A stretch of DNA of 27,049 nucleotides. Source: a bacterium BMS3Bbin02 (GTDB taxonomy: Bacteria > Actinomycetota > Acidimicrobiia > Spongiisociales > UBA5794). The translations under genes and the position numbers were made by a program. Where the stretch lies: the NCBI GenBank assembly GCA_002898115.1, contig BDTL01000086.1, positions 1 through 27,049 on the forward strand, in the 5' to 3' direction. Below are positions 23,100-27,049 of this stretch, in pieces. The notes under the pieces were generated by a model. It was not told the DNA's origin. It saw only the letters and a program-made list of their open reading frames with translations, and searched no databases. How positions within the stretch are numbered: the stretch's first letter is position 1; every line of letters starts with the position of its first letter.

Positions 23100-24698
23100 T
23101 CAGTGAACGTATTCGGAATCGAGGAGTTCGTACGCCGGAAGTGTGAGAAACTCGGGGAAATCTGTGGCCAGGGCTACCGTGTTGAGAAGTTGTGCGGCTT
23201 GTACGAACCGTCCCTGAGCGAAGACGTCGTCGCCTACTTCGGTTCGAATATTCTCCAGCTCCTCGTCGGCGAACGAACGGACGAGATCACGGGTGATCGT
23301 GCGCCCGTCTGCCAGTGATGCGCCGTGTGCTGTCCACTGCCACAGCTGTGATCGGCTGATCTCTGCTGTCGCGGCATCTTCCATCAGGTTATAGATGGCT
23401 GCTGCACCGTTGCCGGTGAGCCAGGAAGCGAGGTAGCGAATGGCAACATCGACGTTGATTCGAACACCACGTTCGGTGATGGCGCCGCGGGGCACGTCGA
23501 ACGTGATGAGATCTTGCTGGTTCACGCGCACGTCGTTGCGCTGGTTATCGATCTGGTTTGGCTTCGAGCCCAGCACGGAGTCGAAGATCTCTGTCGCGAT
23601 GCCGACGAGATCCGGATGTGCGACCCAGGTACCGTCATGCCCAGCCTTGGCCTCGCGTTCTTTGTCCTCGCGTACTTTGGCGAACGCCCTGGTGTTGATC
23701 CTCTCATCGCGCCGAGATGGGATGAAGGCGCTCATCCCACCCATAGCGTGGGCGCCACGCTTGTGGCACGTTGCAATGAGCAGTTCGGTATACGCGTGCA
23801 TGAACGGCACCGTCATACCTATGTCGCCACGATCAGGAAACACGCTGTCCGGTCGGTTTCGGAACTTCTTGATGGCCGAAAAGATGTAGTCCCATCGTCC
23901 GGCATTGAGACCCACCGAGTGCTCTCGAAGCTCATAGAGGATCTCATCCATTTCGAACGAAGCGAGAATCGTTTCGATGAGCACCGTGGCCTTGATGCTG
24001 CCGTGTGGAATTCCGAGATGGTCCTGAGCGAAGACGAACACATCGTTCCAGAGTCGGGCCTCCCAATGGTTTTCTAGCTTTGGTAGATAGAAGTACGGTC
24101 CGGATCCGTCTGCGAGGAGCCGCTTGGCGTTGTTGAAAAGCGTCATCCCAAAGTCAAAGAGGCTTGCGGACACCGGCTCGCCGTCGACCATCATGTGCTT
24201 CTCGGTGAGGTGCCAGCCGCGCGGGCGGACCATCAACGTCGCGACATTGTCGTTCAGCGAATACTGTTTGCCGCGATGATCGGTCAGCTCCAGATCTCGT
24301 CGTACAGCGTCAAACAGGTTGCGTTGCGCGATCGTCACGTTCTCCCAGGTCGGTGACATTGAGTCCTCAAGGTCTGCCATGAATACCCGGGCTCCCGAGT
24401 TGAGGGCATTGATCATCATCTTCCGGTCACAAGGTCCGGTGATTTCACACCGTCGGTCTTCAAGGTCACCGGGCGGTGGCGACACCGTCCAATCCCCGTC
24501 GCGAACGTGCGCGGTAGCGTCGAGGAAGTCGGGCATGTCACCGGCATCGAGCGCCGTCTGGCGTTCGATGCGGTCGGCCAGCAGCGTCCGTCGCGTCGCA
24601 TCGAATCGGTTGTGAAGCTCCGCAACGAATGCGAGCGCCGCATCGCTGATAACTGATTGTGCCTCTGTGGGGATAGCGGTAGTGAGTTCGTACGCCAC
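23100..24698 (-). CDS. aceB: Malate synthase A
   Basis: I chose the GTG at 24698 (532 residues) because AAAGGA sits upstream at good spacing; ATGs at 24731 and 24761 have no ribosome-binding site. The family signature R-E-H-S-V-G-L-N-x-G-x-W-D-Y-I-F is present at about residues 258-273 (PROSITE malate synthase pattern). The segments ARVFMADLEDSMSPTW and MVRPRGWHL are also typical of form A. The enzyme condenses glyoxylate with acetyl-CoA to malate, the second step of the glyoxylate shunt. The chosen protein begins MAYELTTAIP. Transcription is likely from the promoter overlapping the divergent regulator start. Confidence 0.96.
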   Translation of the reverse strand: MAYELTTAIPTEAQSVISDAALAFVAELHNRFDATRRTLLADRIERQTALDAGDMPDFLDATAHVRDGDWTVSPPPGDLEDRRCEITGPCDRKMMINALNSGARVFMADLEDSMSPTWENVTIAQRNLFDAVRRDLELTDHRGKQYSLNDNVATLMVRPRGWHLTEKHMMVDGEPVSASLFDFGMTLFNNAKRLLADGSGPYFYLPKLENHWEARLWNDVFVFAQDHLGIPHGSIKATVLIETILASFEMDEILYELREHSVGLNAGRWDYIFSAIKKFRNRPDSVFPDRGDIGMTVPFMHAYTELLIATCHKRGAHAMGGMSAFIPSRRDERINTRAFAKVREDKEREAKAGHDGTWVAHPDLVGIATEIFDSVLGSKPNQIDNQRNDVRVNQQDLITFDVPRGAITERGVRINVDVAIRYLASWLTGNGAAAIYNLMEDAATAEISRSQLWQWTAHGASLADGRTITRDLVRSFADEELENIRTEVGDDVFAQGRFVQAAQLLNTVALATDFPEFLTLPAYELLDSEYVH

Positions 24699-24721
24699 AG
24701 ACCCGTCCTTTCCTCTATGAA

Positions 24722-24736
24722 ACGACAGCATGTCGT
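24722..24736. promoter_or_regulatory. Perfect dyad in the aceB/ramB-like intergenic region (possible operator)
   Basis: ACGACA-GCA-TGTCGT is a perfect inverted repeat in the 5' leader of aceB. The half-site ACGACA recurs at 24755-24760, exactly 33 bases on. These may be sites for the RamB-like regulator encoded next door, but the sequence differs from the known RamB consensus of Corynebacterium, so the assignment is inferred. Confidence 0.4.
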
Positions 24737-24754
24737 GTGTGTCCGAGTGCGGCA

Positions 24755-24784
24755 ACGACATTCTCCGATAAAGTCGGCTAATCT
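24755..24784 (+). promoter_or_regulatory. Candidate leaderless promoter of the RamB-like regulator
   Basis: TAATCT (24779-24784) ends 7 bases before the ATG at 24792, and ACGACA (24755-24760) is 18 bases upstream of it. The start codon has no ribosome-binding site, which fits a leaderless transcript. This promoter and the aceB promoter occupy the same DNA, so they would exclude each other. Confidence 0.45.
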
Positions 24785-24792
24785 TTTGTCAA
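24765..24792 (-). promoter_or_regulatory. Candidate promoter of the aceB-aceA operon
   Basis: A perfect TTGACA (24787-24792, minus strand) lies 16 bases from TATCGG (24765-24770). The -35 hexamer overlaps the start codon of the regulator. A start near 24758 gives a leader of about 59 bases that contains the ACGACA-GCA-TGTCGT dyad. Confidence 0.5.
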
Positions 24793-26261
24793 TGGATAAG
24801 ACCGATGGCTCAATTCAGACCGATCTTTTCGATTCGCTTCTTGTTGGCCGGCAGATTCGCTTCGCACGCACCGCCGCGGACCTGACGCTCGACGACCTCA
24901 GCGAGCGGGTTGGGCGATCTGCGCCGTTCCTTTCCCAGCTCGAAAACGGCAAAAAAGAGGTGAGTCTGCGCCTGCTCAACGAACTTGCGACAGCTCTCGA
25001 TGTGCCTGCACGAGATCTTCTCGACTCGACACCGCCGACCCGGCGTGACGAGCTTGAGATTGCTGTCGAGCTGGCGCAGCGGGACCCGCTGTACCAGGGG
25101 TTCGGTCTCGGGAAGTTCAAACCGTCCGCGAAGATCCCCGACATCGCGCTTGAGCACATCGTGAAGCTTTATGACGAACTCCGTGGCCGGTCCGTGCCGA
25201 ACATTGTCACGCGCGAGGAAGCTCGGATCGCGAATGCGGAGCTCCGAACCGAGATGCGCAAGCGGGGCAACTACTTTGGCGAAATAGAAAGGCTGGCGCG
25301 TGACGCTGTCGGCGCAATCGGCTACTCAAAATCCGGGGCTCTGAGCCAGGGCGACATTGATGATCTGGCAAAATACCTGGGATTTACCATTCATCGCAGT
25401 CAGACGGTGCCCCCATCTGTTCGATCGCTTACCGATCTTCGCCATAAGCGTATCTACATCGCCCAGCGCGACGCCCTCGACAATATTGGGGCCCGCAGCG
25501 TGATTCTGCAGACGCTTGGCACCTTTGCCCTGGGTCATCGCCCTCCGAAGGATTTCACCGAGTTCCTGCACCAACGGGTCGAGACTAACTATTTCGCTGG
25601 TGCTGCACTCCTTCCCGAGGTTGCCCTGGTTCCTGCGCTACAAAAGGCGAAGGAGGCCCGTGACCTGTCCATCCAGGACATGAAGGACGTCTATTCGGTG
25701 TCGTTCGAGATGGCAGCTCATCGGTTTACCAACCTTGCCACCGAGCACCTGGGTCTGAAGGTCCATTTCGTACGGTCCGACGAAGAGGGGATCATCTGGA
25801 AGGCGTACGAGAACAACGACGTGCCGTTCCCCCGGAATTCGGTGGGTGCGATTGAGGGTCAGAGACTGTGCCGCGAGTGGGGAACACGCCAGGCATTCCA
25901 TTCGGCCGACAAGTTCGCAATCCACTATCAGTACACGGACACCGACGACGGGACGTGGTGGTGTGGGACACATGTTGAAGCGGGGCGTGACCCGCTGAGC
26001 GCGATTACGGTCGGTGTGAAGTTCGACGACGCCAAACACTTTCGTGGCCACGGTACGGATCGGCATTCGGTATCGCGGTGCCCTGATGGCAATTGCTGTC
26101 GCCGGCCCTCGGATGCGCTTGCGGCTCGGTGGGATTCGTACGCGCTGCCATCGGTTCGTCCCAATTCTCATGTGCTTGCCGCGATGCCCGTCGAGACGAT
26201 CCCCGGAGTCGATGTTGCCGAGATGTACGAGTTCCTCGAACGCAACGCCCCGCGCGGCTAA
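24792..26261 (+). CDS. RamB/ScfR-type transcriptional regulator of acetate/glyoxylate metabolism
   Basis: From the ATG at 24792 the product has 489 residues. An XRE-type helix-turn-helix spans about 19-71 (LTLDDLSERVGRSAPFLSQL, then ENGKKEVSLRLLNELATAL). A middle IrrE/DUF955-like domain (about 150-300) lacks a recognisable HExxH; the aligned spot reads TFALGH. The C-terminal short-chain-fatty-acyl-regulator-type domain carries WCGTHVEAGRDPLS and a Cys cluster in RCPDGNCCRRP. RamB proteins repress or activate acetate-assimilation and glyoxylate genes in actinobacteria, with acyl-type signals proposed. The divergent aceB-aceA operon is the obvious target. Its stop overlaps the stop of the convergent sugar-dehydrogenase gene by four bases. 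I leave the symbol empty because orthology to Corynebacterium RamB is not proven. Confidence 0.88.
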   Translation: MDKTDGSIQTDLFDSLLVGRQIRFARTAADLTLDDLSERVGRSAPFLSQLENGKKEVSLRLLNELATALDVPARDLLDSTPPTRRDELEIAVELAQRDPLYQGFGLGKFKPSAKIPDIALEHIVKLYDELRGRSVPNIVTREEARIANAELRTEMRKRGNYFGEIERLARDAVGAIGYSKSGALSQGDIDDLAKYLGFTIHRSQTVPPSVRSLTDLRHKRIYIAQRDALDNIGARSVILQTLGTFALGHRPPKDFTEFLHQRVETNYFAGAALLPEVALVPALQKAKEARDLSIQDMKDVYSVSFEMAAHRFTNLATEHLGLKVHFVRSDEEGIIWKAYENNDVPFPRNSVGAIEGQRLCREWGTRQAFHSADKFAIHYQYTDTDDGTWWCGTHVEAGRDPLSAITVGVKFDDAKHFRGHGTDRHSVSRCPDGNCCRRPSDALAARWDSYALPSVRPNSHVLAAMPVETIPGVDVAEMYEFLERNAPRG

Positions 26262-27049
26262 CTCTCCCCGTTTTGGGAGTCTGTGGGGACCCTGATGATG
26301 CGGCGCAGTTCGCCCTCGGCGTTTAGTACCAGGATCTCCCCGTCGTTGTCCGTGCCGAAACTCGTGATCATGCCGAGGCGACCCAGGTCGCGCTCCCACG
26401 AGCGCATCCGGGTGGGCACGCCGTCGACCATCTTGAGGGTACGAACCCACCCAACACAGAAATCACCGTACACATAGTTCCCCCACAGCTCCGGCAGGGC
26501 ATCGCCGTAGTACACGGGACCTCCAATGAGCGCACAGAGATACTCGTAGAGGATCGGCACGGCAGGTTCGGCGAGTCCGGTTCGGTCGCATATGTCGGCT
26601 TCGTAACACAGAGCGCCCTCCACGATGGGCCACCCAAAGTTCGTCGCACCAGCCGTTTCAAGCGGGAGCACGTTGATCTCTTCCGATTGCTCCTGGCCCA
26701 CATCGGTGATGTAGATCTCGTTTGTCGCGACGTCGAAGGCGATTCTCCACGGATTGCGCAGGCCGTAGACGAACAGCTCCTGACGACCACCTCCGTCAAC
26801 AAACGGGTTGTCGGGCGGGATTGCGTACGGGTCACCTCCATCGACGTCGAGGCGGAGAACGCCGCCGAGCAACGTGTCGGGGTTCTGAGCGTTGCGGAAC
26901 TGGTCACCGATGCCGCCCCCGTCGCCGAGTGTGAGGTAGAGGTAGCCGTCGGGGCCGAACAGCACATGACCGCCGTTGTGATATTGATGAGGTTGGTCTT
27001 GTTTGAGGATCGTCTTGGTGAACCGAGCGCTTGAGTCGCCGGCCCGTTG
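26258..27049 (-). CDS. PQQ-dependent sugar dehydrogenase-like protein, C-terminal part (5' end outside window)
   Basis: The frame is open to the window end, so about 263 C-terminal residues are seen; the GTG at 26965 is probably internal. The motif HNGGHVLFGPDGYLYLTLGD, with its neighbouring GGG, matches soluble glucose/sorbosone dehydrogenases (GSDH family). Further landmarks are VYGLRNPWRIAFD, ITDVGQEQSEEIN and NFGWPIVEG, all blades of the six-bladed beta-propeller. The HNGG His corresponds to the catalytic base of the family. The protein would oxidise sugars or similar aldose-type compounds with PQQ, usually outside the cytoplasmic membrane; its signal peptide lies beyond the window. Some family members are only sugar-dehydrogenase-like, so the substrate is open. 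It converges with the RamB-like gene, sharing four bases at the stop codons. Confidence 0.88.
   Translation of the reverse strand, partial: QRAGDSSARFTKTILKQDQPHQYHNGGHVLFGPDGYLYLTLGDGGGIGDQFRNAQNPDTLLGGVLRLDVDGGDPYAIPPDNPFVDGGGRQELFVYGLRNPWRIAFDVATNEIYITDVGQEQSEEINVLPLETAGATNFGWPIVEGALCYEADICDRTGLAEPAVPILYEYLCALIGGPVYYGDALPELWGNYVYGDFCVGWVRTLKMVDGVPTRMRSWERDLGRLGMITSFGTDNDGEILVLNAEGELRRIIRVPTDSQNGES

Overview
The window looks like a chromosomal segment of a high-GC actinobacterium, most likely of the Acidimicrobiia or a related environmental lineage. The pointers are a mycothiol-type Mca amidase fragment, a RamB/ScfR-type regulator next to the glyoxylate genes, Thr-rich lipoprotein linkers, a Tat-exported DUF1501 protein paired with DUF1800, and one apparently leaderless start. 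I see no rRNA, tRNA, CRISPR array, transposase or integrase, and no gene-free stretch over 300 bases; the longest (16413-16647) is 235 bases.

Layout. 1-432: 3' part of an Mca-like amidase. 585-4157 (+): two dynamin-like/YfjP-type GTPases and an MscS channel with overlapping ends, a likely membrane-stress operon. 4189-6797 (-): response regulator, UMF1-type MFS transporter and diacylglycerol-kinase-like lipid kinase, divergent from a GAF-GAF histidine kinase (6898-8649). 8754-10301 (+): delta-1-pyrroline-5-carboxylate dehydrogenase with an SD-sequestering leader. 10371-12805 (+): tandem lipoprotein cell-wall amidases. 12867-16412 (-): DUF1800, DUF1501 and a lipoprotein nuclease-LTD protein whose start codon lies in a 40-bp palindrome.

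16648-20920 (-) is the least conventional region: hemerythrin, DUF2249, an NnrS/heme-copper-oxidase-I-like membrane protein, then two tandem paralogous multi-pass membrane proteins I cannot assign. The pair arose by a ~1.12-kb duplication that also copied the 3' tail of the NnrS-like gene. A 28-bp element is preserved 34 bases before each start although the DNA around it has diverged. This looks like a nitric-oxide, oxygen or iron-related membrane module with an undescribed family and regulator site.

21041-21664 (+) is a YbhB/PEBP protein ending at a strong terminator shared with the convergent glyoxylate operon aceB-aceA (21810-24698, -). Its divergent neighbour is a RamB-like regulator (24792-26261, +). 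The promoters of the two units overlap in a 93-bp region that carries a perfect dyad. The window closes inside a PQQ-type sugar dehydrogenase (26258-27049, -).
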